Below, piece after piece: positions 44,414 through 55,979 of a stretch of 64,000 nucleotides of DNA (positions are counted from its first letter, which is position 1; every line of letters starts with the position of its first letter). The DNA lies in assembly GCA_037044905.1 (NCBI GenBank), contig JBAOKB010000080.1, positions 1-64,000 of the forward strand, read 5' to 3'. The notes under the pieces are model-generated. The model ran no database searches. It worked only from the letters and a program-made list of their open reading frames with translations, and was not told the origin of the DNA. Origin of the DNA: Hortaea werneckii. Its lineage: Eukaryota > Ascomycota > Dothideomycetes > Mycosphaerellales > Teratosphaeriaceae. Made by a program: the position numbers and the translations under genes.

Positions 44414-47374
44414 ATGCGGTCCGCTCTCAACCTCGCCGCCCAACGCAGCCGCGGTGGCCGATCCCGTAGCACTTCTCTCTCCACCGTCCCGCCCGCCGAG
44501 CATTCAGACGAATGGGACCCCGCACTGGCCGCAATCGCAGCTAGTATCCTCTACCGTTCTCCACTACCATCCCGTGAAGGGAGACCGGTGTACATCCTCA
44601 ACGCGGCCGCTTTCCCCGACTCTTTCGAAGTCGACTACGACACTCTCCTAAGCTACGTCCTCGCCCGACTACCAGAAGAAGATGAGTTGCTCAGCGGGAC
44701 CGAATACGAAATCATCTTCTTCGCCGGCGGCCAACCCGAAGGGGCCACGAGTGAGAAGAAGAACGGCCCAGGCATTGGCTGGTACCTCCAAGCCTATCAT
44801 GTGCTCTCCCGTGCGACCCGCAAGAAACTCCAAAGACTTTACATCGTACACCCTAGGACATGGGTCAGAGTTCTCGTGAGCGTCTTCGGCACAGTGGTGA
44901 GCCCAAAGTTCCGCCGGAAAATCACGCACGTCAACACTCTTACCCAACTGGCCCTCGAACAACCCATTTATCGCTTGCTCATCCCGCCCACCACCTACAT
45001 CCACGACCGCAAGCTCGAGCCAGAGATCACAGTTCCCTATCCCACCAATCGACGGGCCTTCAACGCGCCCCAACCTTTCCCAGGAAATGCAGAGACTGGC
45101 CACACAAGACTACCCCGCGTCTTGAGAGAAACGACGACTTTCATTCTCCACCCTGCCAACATCACCACTGAAGGCCTCTTTCGTATACCTCCACATAGCC
45201 TCCTCTCTAGTGTACTGAAAGAAGCCTACGACCGAGGCCAAATGTACATCATCTGGAAAGAACGCGGGGCAACGTTCTCACCACCGGGAACGGACCAGGC
45301 GCTCATCGACGAGATCCGTCTAGAAGACGCTTACGGCGTCCACCTCGCAGCCAGCATAATCAAAACCTGGTATCGCGATCTCCGGGACCCTGTCTTCCCA
45401 GAATCAAGCTATTCTCTTATCCGCGAGCGATATGGAGCCAATGGCGACTCAACCGAAGTTCCCCTCGAAGACCTCGTAGATCTCCTCCTCCCCGCCTCCC
45501 CTCAGTCCCCGCTTGCCCCTACCGCGCGTGAAGTCTTGACCAGACATCTCCTCCCCCTCCTCTCCCGTGTTGCGAGCCATGAGTCCCAGAACAAAATGTC
45601 TTCCGAGAACCTTGCCATCGTCTTCTCCATGTGTCTGGTCAACGGGTCGGATCAATTAGAAGACGCGAAGGTTTCGATGGTGATCCGGAAGATCCTAAAA
45701 CAGGCGATTGAAATGTGGCCAGTTCTGAGGGAGGGCATGGGAATCCAGGCGGATGGGTTTGAGAAAGATCTGGAGCCTCCGGTCGATCCGAGGGAGTATG
45801 AGGATCCGGTTCTTGAAGCGGAGCAGGATGATGTGGATGAGGAGGGCTCACGCTCGAGATCGAGGACGGTTTCGGGCGATGAGAGAAGATCGGGGAGTAA
45901 ATCCGGAGAAGAAATGTTCGAGAACGCTGCAGATGAGAAGTCGAGCAGGAGGCGAAGATCTTCCTCCCAGCGCGAATGGGCTCCCGCTTTGCCTCCCCGT
46001 CCCCAACCTCTCCCCGCGCGCTCGAGAACGACAGCCACCCGCCACGACCAGAAGAAGTCCTTCCTTCCCGGTTTAGACGTCTCGAGTCCCGTGGTGAAAA
46101 GAAAGCCCGTCTCCACCGCTGCCTCTTCCGCGGACTCCTCCCCTAGCACCACCGCGGGCGGAGTCATCGAAGCAGGTGGACCTCCTCCTTATCCTCCCCG
46201 ATATTCAACCGTCTTCGATTCGGATGGTCGGAGTCTACATCATATCACTACTACCAGTGCTCCTGTCTCCGCTGCCCCTGGTACGAGCACGGAAGGCTCA
46301 CCCACGGGTCCCTATGGCGCGGCATCAGCGGCTGGCTTTGGGTCCATGGGGCTGCCGGGACAGAATGCGCAGCAAGTCCCTAGGAGGAAGAATGTTGGAG
46401 GGCTGAGCGGAGAGTCGGAGCATATGCGGGGTGGGAGCGATGAAATTGGACGAGGGGAGGCATCAAGTGCTGGTTTCGGGGCTAGGAGCGCAAGCGACGG
46501 GGCACGATTTGCTCGTCTCGCTGCTGCGAAGGCTGGCGAGAGGGGTCTTCGAACATCGGATATGAAGTCCCCTCCTACTACTGCTGCTGCGGATGCCAGA
46601 TCAGGAGACAAAGCATCCCCTCTCGATGGGAGGTTCGACGGCAGTAATACCGCCCCCGCCCCCGAAGAACCCCACAACACTTCCTCCTCACAACAACAAC
46701 AACGACCACCCTCCTCCAACGCCACCGAAGACCCCATCTTCCGCAAACCCTCCCTCCCCGCCTCCGCCACAGCATCCAACCGACCTCCCCTCCCCCAACG
46801 CCCAAGCTCCACCGTCTCCCAAACCCGCCGCTCATCCGCTTCCTCCCTCTCGTCCACCTCCGCCTCTCTCCACCCACAACCTCAAAGCCTCCTCCACCCG
46901 CAGCAACCCCCGTACCCGCCGGTCCCAGCAACCGCTTTCCCCGTCATCAAACCCCGGACCCCGTCCCCCGGCCTGCTGAAGCGGATGGAGAGTATGGAGG
47001 CTTTCGCCAACGGTAACGGCAATACTAATTCTACTACCGGCTTCACATCCTCCAGCAGCTCAGCATCTTTCGTCTCAGCCCCGTCATCCGCGATAGGCGC
47101 CGATGGCTTCTCTGCTGTTGGGGCAGGCGGAGTAAGAAGGGCTTCGGATTTCGGGGCTACGGGGTATCCGAGTCGTGGTCAGGAGCGTGATGATCGTGGT
47201 GAAGAAGGTGGGACGGGTGCGGGGAGAATCGCAAATCGGTTCAACCTCAAGAAAGCCAGCGTGGATGATTTGAGACGTTTGTATGAGGATCGCGGGCGCG
47301 CGGTCGAGGGGTTGAAGGTTGTGGCTGCGAGGAGCGGGAGTGGGACTGGGGTTGTTGGTGCGAGTCGGGGGTAG
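44414..47374 (+). CDS. CRAL-TRIO/Sec14-like plus RhoGAP protein (Ecm25-like)
   Basis: Single exon, 986 aa, ATG at 44414. Residues about 35-205 form a Sec14/BCH-like lipid-binding fold (DYDTLLSYVLARLPEEDELL, then VRVLVSVFGTVVSPKF). Residues about 230-440 form a RhoGAP domain: ITTEGLFRIPP carries the catalytic arginine finger, then DPVFPESSYSLI and NKMSSENLAIVFSMCLVNGSD. The remaining ~540 residues are Ser/Pro/Gln-rich and disordered, with PxxP-like stretches (PPPYPPR). The layout matches yeast Ecm25 and its filamentous counterparts, linked to cell-wall and endocytosis control by limiting Rho or Cdc42. The target GTPase is inferred only; Rho1 is encoded in this window at 13 kb. Confidence 0.9.
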   Translation: MRSALNLAAQRSRGGRSRSTSLSTVPPAEHSDEWDPALAAIAASILYRSPLPSREGRPVYILNAAAFPDSFEVDYDTLLSYVLARLPEEDELLSGTEYEIIFFAGGQPEGATSEKKNGPGIGWYLQAYHVLSRATRKKLQRLYIVHPRTWVRVLVSVFGTVVSPKFRRKITHVNTLTQLALEQPIYRLLIPPTTYIHDRKLEPEITVPYPTNRRAFNAPQPFPGNAETGHTRLPRVLRETTTFILHPANITTEGLFRIPPHSLLSSVLKEAYDRGQMYIIWKERGATFSPPGTDQALIDEIRLEDAYGVHLAASIIKTWYRDLRDPVFPESSYSLIRERYGANGDSTEVPLEDLVDLLLPASPQSPLAPTAREVLTRHLLPLLSRVASHESQNKMSSENLAIVFSMCLVNGSDQLEDAKVSMVIRKILKQAIEMWPVLREGMGIQADGFEKDLEPPVDPREYEDPVLEAEQDDVDEEGSRSRSRTVSGDERRSGSKSGEEMFENAADEKSSRRRRSSSQREWAPALPPRPQPLPARSRTTATRHDQKKSFLPGLDVSSPVVKRKPVSTAASSADSSPSTTAGGVIEAGGPPPYPPRYSTVFDSDGRSLHHITTTSAPVSAAPGTSTEGSPTGPYGAASAAGFGSMGLPGQNAQQVPRRKNVGGLSGESEHMRGGSDEIGRGEASSAGFGARSASDGARFARLAAAKAGERGLRTSDMKSPPTTAAADARSGDKASPLDGRFDGSNTAPAPEEPHNTSSSQQQQRPPSSNATEDPIFRKPSLPASATASNRPPLPQRPSSTVSQTRRSSASSLSSTSASLHPQPQSLLHPQQPPYPPVPATAFPVIKPRTPSPGLLKRMESMEAFANGNGNTNSTTGFTSSSSSASFVSAPSSAIGADGFSAVGAGGVRRASDFGATGYPSRGQERDDRGEEGGTGAGRIANRFNLKKASVDDLRRLYEDRGRAVEGLKVVAARSGSGTGVVGASRG

Positions 47375-48382
47375 AGTGAGGTGGGTTTTGGGATGGGATG
47401 GGAGGGGTCTGTTGGGAAGGAGAACTGGAATAGGTGTTGAGAGTGAGAGTTGGATTGGAAGAGGGAAAGGGGGTCGATGGGGAGGCTAGAGGGCGGGATG
47501 AAGATGTAGGTGGATTGGGAAGGATGCGGGAAGGCTTTTCCACTTACCTTGCTCTTCCCCATGCTTCACTTTCCTCCTGAGTCGAGAATGAGTGTGGGGT
47601 TGGATTCAAGGCAGAGGGCCGTTCAGCTGGGCGTTCCGCTCCCTTCGTTTTTACTTTTTTTTCTTTTTTTTTTTTTCTTTCAGAGAAAAGGATTTCCCCT
47701 TTTGTTGAAAGAGGTCGAAAATGGCATAAGCGAACGGCGTTTGTTAGGCAGCGAGGATTGATTTTAGTAAGAGCAATGATACCCTTTTATACCCTTTTTC
47801 TAACATGTTCTAAACCGCATCCGTCTCATTTCCTCATCCTCCTCCAGTCACGTTGTCTAGTAAGACGAGGCCGTTTAATCACACTGTTGGTCCGGAATAG
47901 CTTTGGCTCCTTTCTTAGAAGCGTAAGTTATTGTTCGCTTTAAATCTTTCGAGCATGCCGTTTGGGTTGGTGATGGGGCTCAGATTTCTACCGTGGGTCC
48001 CTTTTAAAGTTAGGACTCTAGGAGAGAAGGAAGACGTGGCCAGTTCGTGATGGCTATATCGAAATTTATCTCGATGTGGAAGAGGGTTAGGGGGGTTCTG
48101 GAGAGCGCTTCTTACGTACTGAAGGGTAGACCGAGATACTGGCCATGTATCTACGACTGGAGGTACGCTCTTCTTTCAACCCCAATCTACAGGGTCAGTA
48201 AAGAGGCGACGTTGAACCCCTTTCTGTCTAGAAACTTCCCAGCGGACGAAAATAGGTTTGGACACTGTAGCTTATACTATTCAAGCCCAAAGCTGGTGAA
48301 AGAATAAACGATCTGCATAGTGTAGAAGATCATAACACCATACAAACATCTATATTATTAACCCCCCATCCTACCTTCGCGC
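47375..48382. other. Intergenic, about 1.0 kb, convergent 3' flanks
   Basis: Tail-to-tail region with a T run at about 47650-47680. An 86-residue frame near 48050 shows no recognised features. No gene seen. Confidence 0.45.
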
Positions 48383-49854
48383 TTACATAACCGAGCAATC
48401 CGAAGGCACATCGCCCTCGCCCTCCCCCTTCTCCCTAATCCCCGACTCCTCCAACCGCAGCGTCGGCCACCAAATATGATGCATGACACCGATCCGTGTC
48501 TTCTCGAAAGCGTCCGCGAACCGCTTCAGTCCCTGGGAATCCTCGCTCGCCATCGCGGCCACGACGAGTCGGATGCGCTTCTGATCCCGCGGTAGCGTGC
48601 TCCGGCGCTCGTAGATATCCTTCCAGAGCGGGTCCTGCGCGGTTCGGAATTGGTCCTCGATCGTGGAGAAGAGTATTAGCATGTGCATTGTTATCCAGAT
48701 GAAGTAGAGCGCCGAGAGGGGATGTTGGCCGCAGATGTCGCTGAAGATGTCCACGCGGAGGAGGTCCAGCAAGGCGCTGCCTTGCGGGTTGCTACGTCGC
48801 GGCGTCTTGTCGTGTAGGGCGTAGGGATCGGGTGGCGGGGGTCCCGGGGCGGGGCTCTCGTCTTTAAATGAGCTACTCATGTTGCGGATTGCTTCGATGT
48901 CCTCGCGTGCGGGCTCGGATTGACCAAGTGAAACCGCCGACATTTGAAGGAGGAACTCCTCGGGGTGCCCCTCAGCTCTTGAGCGCTGGACGAGCTCGGT
49001 GTCTTTGAGCTTCTTCTCGCCCGTAGCTGGGTCCACGATTCGCTCGGTCTGGTTCACGCGTGCCGCGAAGAGTAGAGAAGGGATCCTGAACTCGCGATCC
49101 GGGATGCGTTGTGGGACCCAGCCAGCGTCGAAATACTTCATAAGCTCCGACTTCGCGGTGAAGAAGCGGTTGAAGTTAAGGTCGAGCAGTCGGTGGACGT
49201 CGAGACCTTCCTTCTGCGCCTCTGCTCTCCGGCGTCGATGCGAAACAACCGCCTGCTCTCGTCCTTGGCTAACACGTTGAGTAAGCGCGCCAAGGAAATT
49301 GTCGTTCGGCACCTTGTCTTGGAAGAAAGCGCCGGGAAGAAGCTGCTGCAAGCTGTCGTAGAGCCCGACTCCTCGATTAAGAAACCCTTTCTTTACGAGC
49401 ACGTTGTGCATGTGAAGAATCAGAGTAGGCTCAGGCATTTCGTCCCACATCAGCATCGAGAGACGTTGAATCAGAACGATCCCTTCGGCCAGTCCAGCTC
49501 CGCAGAGGAATGGGGAATACTCCCATAGTCCATTAGCGTTGTGCTTGGAGAACCGCGATGGAGCTATGGTGTTGAGTCCATGAATGCAGAGGCAGTGATA
49601 GAGCGAGCTTTGATCACAGCCTTGAACAGCTTAAAGATGGCAGACGGAACCGGGTTCAAATGTTTGGCAATCAACCTCGCCATGGCAAGGATCTCGGCTA
49701 CGGTGCTTCGACCTGTCGTGTTGACCTGACGAGGTTCATCGTCCTCGGTGCACTTTCCAGACTCAATGATGCCATTGGAGGTGTTGATGACCCAGTACAG
49801 CAGTCGACTGGTGTCTTTCTTGTAGGTGAGGTAGAGGTTATTGCGGCTCGCCAT
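48383..49854 (-). pseudogene. DUF6604-family gene with internal deletion and frameshift
   Basis: The ATG at 49854 opens MASRNNLYLTYKKDTSRLL, the characteristic DUF6604 start, followed by INTSNGIIESG, NTTGRSTVAEI and HLNPVPSAIFKLF; it stops at 49564. In a shifted frame from about 49585, IHGLNTIAPSRFS then NGLWEYSPFLCGAGLAEG and the long C-terminal segment LWDVRVDIFSDICGQ-type sequence run to 48383. In full-length relatives as I remember them, several hundred residues separate these two parts; here they meet within about 15 bp, out of frame. I see no sound intron in between. So this looks like a decayed copy, not a functional gene. The normal role of the family is unknown. Confidence 0.65.
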
Positions 49855-50226
49855 TCTGGAGACTGTGCCCTCAGTGTCCTGAAGGGCTTTACCTTTTGAG
49901 GTGTCGGATGCGAGTGCTCTTTAAGCGGATTTCGTTTCACGTGTAATGACCTACATAGGGTCTGTTTACCGCTTGTATATCGTGGCACAGAAGGTTGATT
50001 TGCTAATTTATCTGCTACAATCAGCAAACATTCCCCCCATTCCTGGATCTGGCGCCCTGCTTGCATAACAATGTGAACTCCAGACATTGTGCCTCCCAAA
50101 AAGGAAGGTGCACCGACCAAGTATCGAAAGGCATTGATGACGACATCCTGAGCGTCGCTCGCGATCGTGAATTGCGATTCTTTTGGCCGTCTCTCGTTTC
50201 CTTCGTCCACATGCGTCAACCACGGC
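49855..50226. promoter_or_regulatory. Divergent interval, DUF6604 pseudogene / J-protein gene
   Basis: 372 bp head to head, presumably including the promoter of the J-protein gene. A non-AUG frame continues upstream of the J-protein ATG, but I take the ATG at 50227. Confidence 0.4.
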
Positions 50227-51352
50227 ATGTTTGCGCGTTCTGGCCTCGCAGCACAGCGGCCAGCGGGGATCCAATGTCCGCGCCCTGACCGTTTCTTCCG
50301 CCTCTCCGCCGCCGCCGCCGCTGTCGTGCTTGGGGGAGGGAGAAAAGCACAGCGACAGCTAGGGCGGCGGCCCTTTCACATTTCTACGCGGCGATGCCAG
50401 GAGTCAGCGAGCAATTTCTATGAGGTCCTGGATCTACCCACGACTGCCACTCCCGGTGAGATCAAGAAGTAAGAACTTCCACTTTCGCCATCCCCTTCTC
50501 CGTACCCTTCCTCTGCAGGGCAGGACTGGAAATACAAAACCCAACCACTCGCTGACCACCCCAACCCCTTGAACCGACTCAAACAGACAATTCTACAAAC
50601 TCTCCAAAGCCCACCATCCCGACCTCCACCCGGAAGACCCCCACGCCGCCCAACGCTTCGTCCGCATCTCCGAAGCCCACGCCACGCTCGGCTCGCCGGA
50701 GAAGAAAGAGAAATACGACCGCGACGTCGTCCGCCCAACCCAGACTGGACCCGGCGGCGGACCAACAGGCGGCGCAGGAGCACCACCAGGCTCCTTCTCC
50801 TCCAGCTCCGGCCCCGGCGGCCGGCCCGCCTCCGGCCTCAGCAGACGCCGCACGCAATTCCGGGGTCCGCCGCCTAGCTTCTACCGGTCGGGAGGCTGGG
50901 GCGCATACGGCGCGAAGCGGGAGGAAAACGCATATAAGGCCTCCTCGAGCTGGGAAGCGCGGGGGGAATCGGCCTCAGGGCCCTCGGGACCCGCGGCGGG
51001 GGAGAATCCGAGTTATGGCGCCGGAGGAACGGGACCCGGGGGTTTCACCCAGGGGTTCGATAATGATGTGAGGCATTTTGATCAGAGGGGTCATCAGCGC
51101 ACGCATAGTCATATTGAGCGGAATAGGCATCGGGCGCGCAGGAGGAGTGCCAAGGGGATTAGTGAGGCGGAGATTGATTATTCGGGCGGGAATCCGACGG
51201 TGTTTAATTTTGTCGTGGTGGGTGGGGTTTTGGTGTTGATTTTGGGGATTACGAGGGGGATTTTTGGGTGGGGCGAAAGGAAGGGCAAGAAGAAGGTTAA
51301 GGAGAGTGAGGAGGGGAAGGGGGATGGGTCGGCGGGGTCGTCGAAGTCGTGA
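50227..51352 (+). CDS. Mitochondrial membrane-anchored J-domain (Hsp40) protein
   Basis: Exons 50227-50468 and 50587-51352; intron of 118 nt; 335 aa. The first 60 residues are a mitochondrial presequence with FHISTRR. The J domain runs from NFYEVLDL through QFYKLSKAHHPDLHPED, so the HPD motif that stimulates Hsp70 is intact; the splice falls between EIKK and QFYK. A Gly/Pro/Ser-rich region follows, then an Arg/His-rich stretch and a single transmembrane helix (VFNFVVVGGVLVLILGITRGIFGW-like), and a Lys/Glu-rich tail. It probably recruits mitochondrial Hsp70 at a membrane. No exact orthologue is assigned. Confidence 0.85.
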
Positions 51353-51503
51353 GGGGAGGAGAGGCTCGCGAGGAAGGTTGCTAGAGATGGGCAATGTTTT
51401 GATACGTCAACGTGAGGGATAGTGATAGATCTTATATATACCCCCGTGTACAATAGAAGCTATAGATCATCTCCCCTAGCGTGCTGGCAAACCCAACACA
51501 CAA

Positions 51504-54107
51504 CTACAACAACGAGTACCCAGTCATCCGATGATTTGTCGACATACTCGGCGGCAAATCCTCCTCATGCGTCCCCCAATCACTCTCATTCCTACCCAAC
51601 GTCAACTCCAACACCCCACCATTCAAGAAGAAATCATGCGTCAACCAATTCTTCCTGTACGCCTTCCCATTCAGCGTCGCGCTCTGGATATACAAATTCT
51701 CATACCCGGCATCGAAATTCAAATTCCTTACCGTCGCCTTCTTCCCCGTGACGGGATTGGTAATACTCCACTCCTCGAAGAAGGGCGGCGTAATCAGGTA
51801 GACGTCCTGGCCCGGGTTGGGGAAGAGTCCCATCATTGTCAGCGCGACGAAGGATCCCATAGCCCCGCTGTCGTCGTTTCCGGGGATGCCGACGAGCGTA
51901 GTGTTGAAGAGCCGCGGGATGTAGTAGTGCGCTCGTTCTGCGCTCTTCCCTGGTCGGCCTGCGTAATGGTATTGGAATACAGGCAGGAATCCTTGCTCGT
52001 CGCCGATGTAGAGAAGGCCGCTTTCGTGGAGGTAGTCGAGCCGCTTGACGAACTGGTCGGGTCCGCCTAGCGTCGTGATGAGCGAGGCCATGTCATGCGG
52101 GACGAACGTCGTGTATAACCACGAGGATCCCTCGTACGTCTCATGCCCATCCGGGTTAAGGTAGCAGCTTGTGAAGTTCAGCAGCGGGGAGCAGAAAATC
52201 GGGTCCTGGAAACCCCATGTGCCATTAAGGAAGCGCGGTTGCAGAAACCCCGTGAATCCCGTATCCGTGCCGTTGATGGTGGAGTTCTGCGTAGGGAGGT
52301 ACATATTCCGCCAGTACTCTGATCTTCCAAAGTACTTCTGTGCGTCTGCCTCGTGGCCCATATCCTGCGCCATCTCGGCAATACAGAAATCGTCGTATGC
52401 GTACTCGACTGTGCGACTAATACTCCGCGTGAAGGGGCCTACGCCGTACGGATCGTAATCCTCGGTAGGGATGTAATGCAGATTCTTCCAGCTATGCAAG
52501 CCTCCACGACCTTGGACGCTCCAGTTCTCAGGCTCGACCTCGGCGTCTCGAACGACGGCTTCGTATGCGGTAGCCCAATCCACGCCGTCCGAGATACTCT
52601 TGATTTTTAAGTAGGCATCCGTGAGCACGATATCAGCGTTCGACCCCCCTTGTGTGAAGCCTTTGCAGAGGGACATGCGACAATCCGGCAGCCAGCCTTC
52701 GTGCCGGTAGATATCGATCAGACTGCGGAGCATACGGACCTGGGAGAGAGGATCAAGGATAGTGATCATAGTGTGAATGGATCTAAACGAGTCCCAGATG
52801 CAGTAGTAGGAGTCATAGTACGGCTCCGTACTGTTCCAGAGTGGATTCTCTCCGGTGTAGTCCTGTGGCGAAAGACTCGCGCGGTAGATGCCGCTCCAAA
52901 ACACAGTCTGGAGACTGGCGTTTACACCTTCACCGGGCGTGACTTCCACGGCACCTAAAGTCTTCGTCCACGCGTCCTGTGCAGCAGTATGAACACCTTC
53001 GAAGTCAAAGTCCGGAATCTCACTTTCAGCATTCTTACATGCCTGGTCCTCACTGATGAAGCTGACACCCACTCGAGCCAGTATCTCATTGTCGTCGCCC
53101 TCAGGAGCGTGGAATTGCGTCCACGCACCCGCCGGCAAAATCTCAGGCGAGTTGTTCACGCCGTCCTGCACGGTACTCAAATTCTTCGGCTCGCTGCCAG
53201 CACGGTTATTCATGAAGACCCCAGTGTCCTTGACCGCAGCTCCATTGAAGTCAGCGCAGAAGTGGAGCGTATAGCTACCGATACCGAAACTTGGACTGAA
53301 ACTACCCGATCCCGTGATGCGACCAGATTCCTCGTCAACGTTTACAGAGCCATTGATACGTGAGTCCGGGAGGTCTGTGAGATCAGCGAGGATGAGTGGA
53401 GCCAGTGTGGCGTTGTTCTCAACCGGCGTTTCTGGGAAGCTAAAGCGATACAAGGCAGTGTGATTTGTGACGGTCATCTCCGCTTTGATATTGGTAGCCA
53501 TTTCGACGGCAAAATAGCCTGGATGAGCGCGGACTGAGCCGTTGATACGGGGAGTCGCCCTCGTCTCCTTCGGGAAGAAGCAGTTGTTCAGGATATCCCC
53601 GGGACAGCCAGCTTGAGGGAACAACGGGAAATTGCCAAGGGAGGGAGACTATTGAGATCAATGTCAGCAATGGTTTTGGGAAGTCTGACAAGTATTTTGA
53701 ATGCTTGCGGCAAGAAAACGATTGCTTTCTCAGTACAATGTTGTCCTCATTCCGGAAGTCGGAGAGTTGTAATTTTGATTGATAGTCATCACGAAAGACA
53801 CGGGGAGCGGTTTATGTAGAAAAGGGGATGTTTGGGGATTGTAACTTACACCACCAGTACCACTATCATGCATGTGGCTGAAGCCCGTGATATTCGATCC
53901 ATCGCTAGCAAATCCTCCCTGATCTTCACCATTGACATCCGCTACCGCCTTCGCCATACCAAACGGTAGCGTGGCGCCGGGGAAGACATGTCCGCCGTCG
54001 ACTGTTCCTATCAGTGGATTCACAAAATTCAGAATGTCTGCTCCGCTCTGGCACAGTGCCAGCTCAGTCAAGGCAAGACCCGTCAAGATCTTCTTGATCC
54101 CCATCAT
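51504..54107 (-). CDS. GH92 alpha-mannosidase, secreted
   Basis: Exons 53850-54107 and 51504-53648; intron of 201 nt; 800 aa. The signal peptide (IKKILTGLALTELALCQS) precedes the GH92 N-terminal domain: FVNPLIGTVDGGHVFPGA then SHMHDSGTGG. The catalytic (alpha/alpha)6 domain shows SLCKGFTQGGSNADIVLTDAY, with EGSSWLYTTFVPHDM and GIPGNDDSGAMGSFVALTMMGLFP as conserved GH92 blocks. GH92 enzymes are calcium-dependent exo-acting alpha-1,2-mannosidases, using Asp/Glu acid catalysis, that trim mannoproteins and N-glycans. Many NxS/T sites are present, consistent with secretion. The splice restores TGG|SPSLGNFPLFP. The gene is convergent with the J-protein gene, with 151 bp between stops. Confidence 0.94.
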
Positions 54108-54699
54108 GGTCGAGCTAGCTGGGACAAAGAAGCGCTACTCTTGCAAACAGACGAAACATGGCAGAATAGCATACTGGGTCGCTTTCGAGTTAAAAGGAAC
54201 CTACCTTGCCCACCTCATCCGCGGCGTATTGCCATCATGCAGTATCCCCGCTCTGCATCGCGGTGGATACTATGCGAGAGGGGACGATCTCCCGCCAGGC
54301 ACAGGCAGCTCAGGTGCATGGAAGTGGTGCTGATGTAACGTTACGCTTTGGAAGGAAGAGGAGAAAGTAGAGGTCAGAAGCGTGAGTTGCTCCGGCGAGG
54401 GCAGGTTTTGCGGAGTGGAGCCGGGAGTGGTGGTGGCCTTAGGCACGCGAAGTTGGTCCTTGGAACGGCTTGCCATTCCGACTTTCGCACCAGATAGGAG
54501 ATGTAGAGAGGTGCTACAGGAAAATAAATCAAATCTGACTTTGTTCTGGCGTAAAAGTGATTCGTTGTAGAAAAGTATGTACACATGAAAAGCTGGCTAC
54601 CACCGGCTCCCGAAACGCCACTGTGCATAAGGTATACATTCCTCTACCAAAAGCCTCCACTGCATTTCCCCCTCCCCATCCAATAGAAAAAAGACAGAT
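54108..54699. other. Intergenic, 592 bp
   Basis: GH92 promoter and 3' flank of the complex I gene; only short frames. Confidence 0.5.
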
Positions 54700-55548
54700 C
54701 TACTTGCGGTACCACATACGGGTGATCTTAGTGTGCCTCATCTTCTTCTGCAGCTGGAAAATGCCAAACATGAGCGCTTCAGCGGTCGGCGGGCAGCCGG
54801 GAACGTAGATATCGACCGGCACAATCCTGTCACAGCCTCTGGTGACGGAGTAGCTGTAGTGGTAGTACCCACCTCCGTTGGCACAGCTGCCCATGGAAAT
54901 AACCCATCTCGGGTCAGGCATCTGGTCGTAGACTTGACGGAGCGCCGGCGCCATCTTGTTGGTGAGCGTGCCGGCCACAATCATTACGTCGGACTGACGT
55001 GGCGATGCACGGAAAATAATACCCATGCGGTCCTGGTCGTAGCGCGGTGTGGACAAGTGCATCATCTCGAGAGCGCAGCACGCGAGACCGAAAGTCATGG
55101 GCCAGAGCGAACCCTGACGGGCCCAGTTGGTGATGGTGTCCAGGGTCGTGCTGTTTGCTATGTCAGCTCATGCCCGAAATCCCCTTGTGTGCCCATGAAT
55201 GCTCTTCTTCTCTACACTTACAGCGCGTATTGCATGACACCGTTTGAGCCCTCCTGGCTAGGCAATGGCACCTCCTGCCTCGGCTTGAGACCCTTCATGG
55301 GCGGAGGAGTACCCGGGTTGCCCTTGACCAGTCCTAACCTCGACTGCTGCTGCTCGGCGGGGGCAGCATCTTTCTTGGTGCTCGAGGAGATCGAAGCGGT
55401 CGCAACACGGAAAGGCTGGAGGGCGGTGGTCGGCTTGGCTAGATGGGTTGTTAGTTGTCTTCGGATCCCTTAACCCCAGGGCATGCGCCTTGCAGCTGAA
55501 CGTACCGCGCAGCGCCATAGCCGTCGCCTGTCGCGTATTCGGGAACAT
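54700..55548 (-). CDS. NDUFS7: NADH:ubiquinone oxidoreductase PSST/20-kDa subunit (NDUFS7)
   Basis: Exons 55506-55548, 55222-55438 and 54700-55150; introns of 67 and 71 nt; 236 aa. The first ~80 residues are a mitochondrial presequence and linker. The core has LTTLDTITNWARQGSLWP then FGLACCALEMMH, GSCANGGGYYHYSYS and YVPGCPPTAEALMFG, which supply the four cysteines (adjacent CC, SC, GC) that bind iron-sulfur cluster N2. N2 passes electrons to ubiquinone in complex I. The splice joins restore conserved order (ALR|AKPTT, YA|LTTLD). The gene is divergently arranged with UBC9. Confidence 0.96.
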
Positions 55549-55979
55549 GACTGCGGTGGCGAGTGTGGATGAGATGTTGAAGGAGTGGAGAGTCGTGTGT
55601 AAGACAGGGTACCGGTGCTGGAGTGGCGGCTCTTCGAAGAATGAATTGAATGACGCTTACCCGAAACGCGTTCATTGGCTCGGTAGAGGGGTCCGAGATC
55701 TGAACTTTGCCCTAGCCTCCGCGTCCTGGGAACTTGAAGTTTGAATCGCGACGCTGATTGCTGGAGTAAGTGAATACAGGTTGGTTTCTCGTTACTCTCT
55801 GGCAGACAATCGCGTGCAAGCAGCTCGCTTTCACTTTGCATGTGAAGTCGCTGAAAGCTGTCAGGTGACTCTCTGTTTTCTGCATATATTTCCAGCCTTC
55901 CTTCTGGCTTAAACAACGACCTCTTCTCGAACTACATCAGACTCCAGGACGCGACTCTACCTATTTCACAGCTACCAAG
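55549..55979. promoter_or_regulatory. Shared divergent promoter, NDUFS7 / UBC9
   Basis: 431 bp separate the two start codons. Both housekeeping genes must be promoted from here. No specific element is claimed. Confidence 0.55.

Noticed and set aside
46312..46931. Long antisense frames across the RhoGAP gene
   Set aside because: They mirror the GC-rich Ser/Pro tail of the gene and have no family features.
48047..48307. 86-codon plus-strand frame (hydrophobic and Arg-rich)
   Set aside because: Intergenic 3' flank, no ATG context of note and no recognisable domain.
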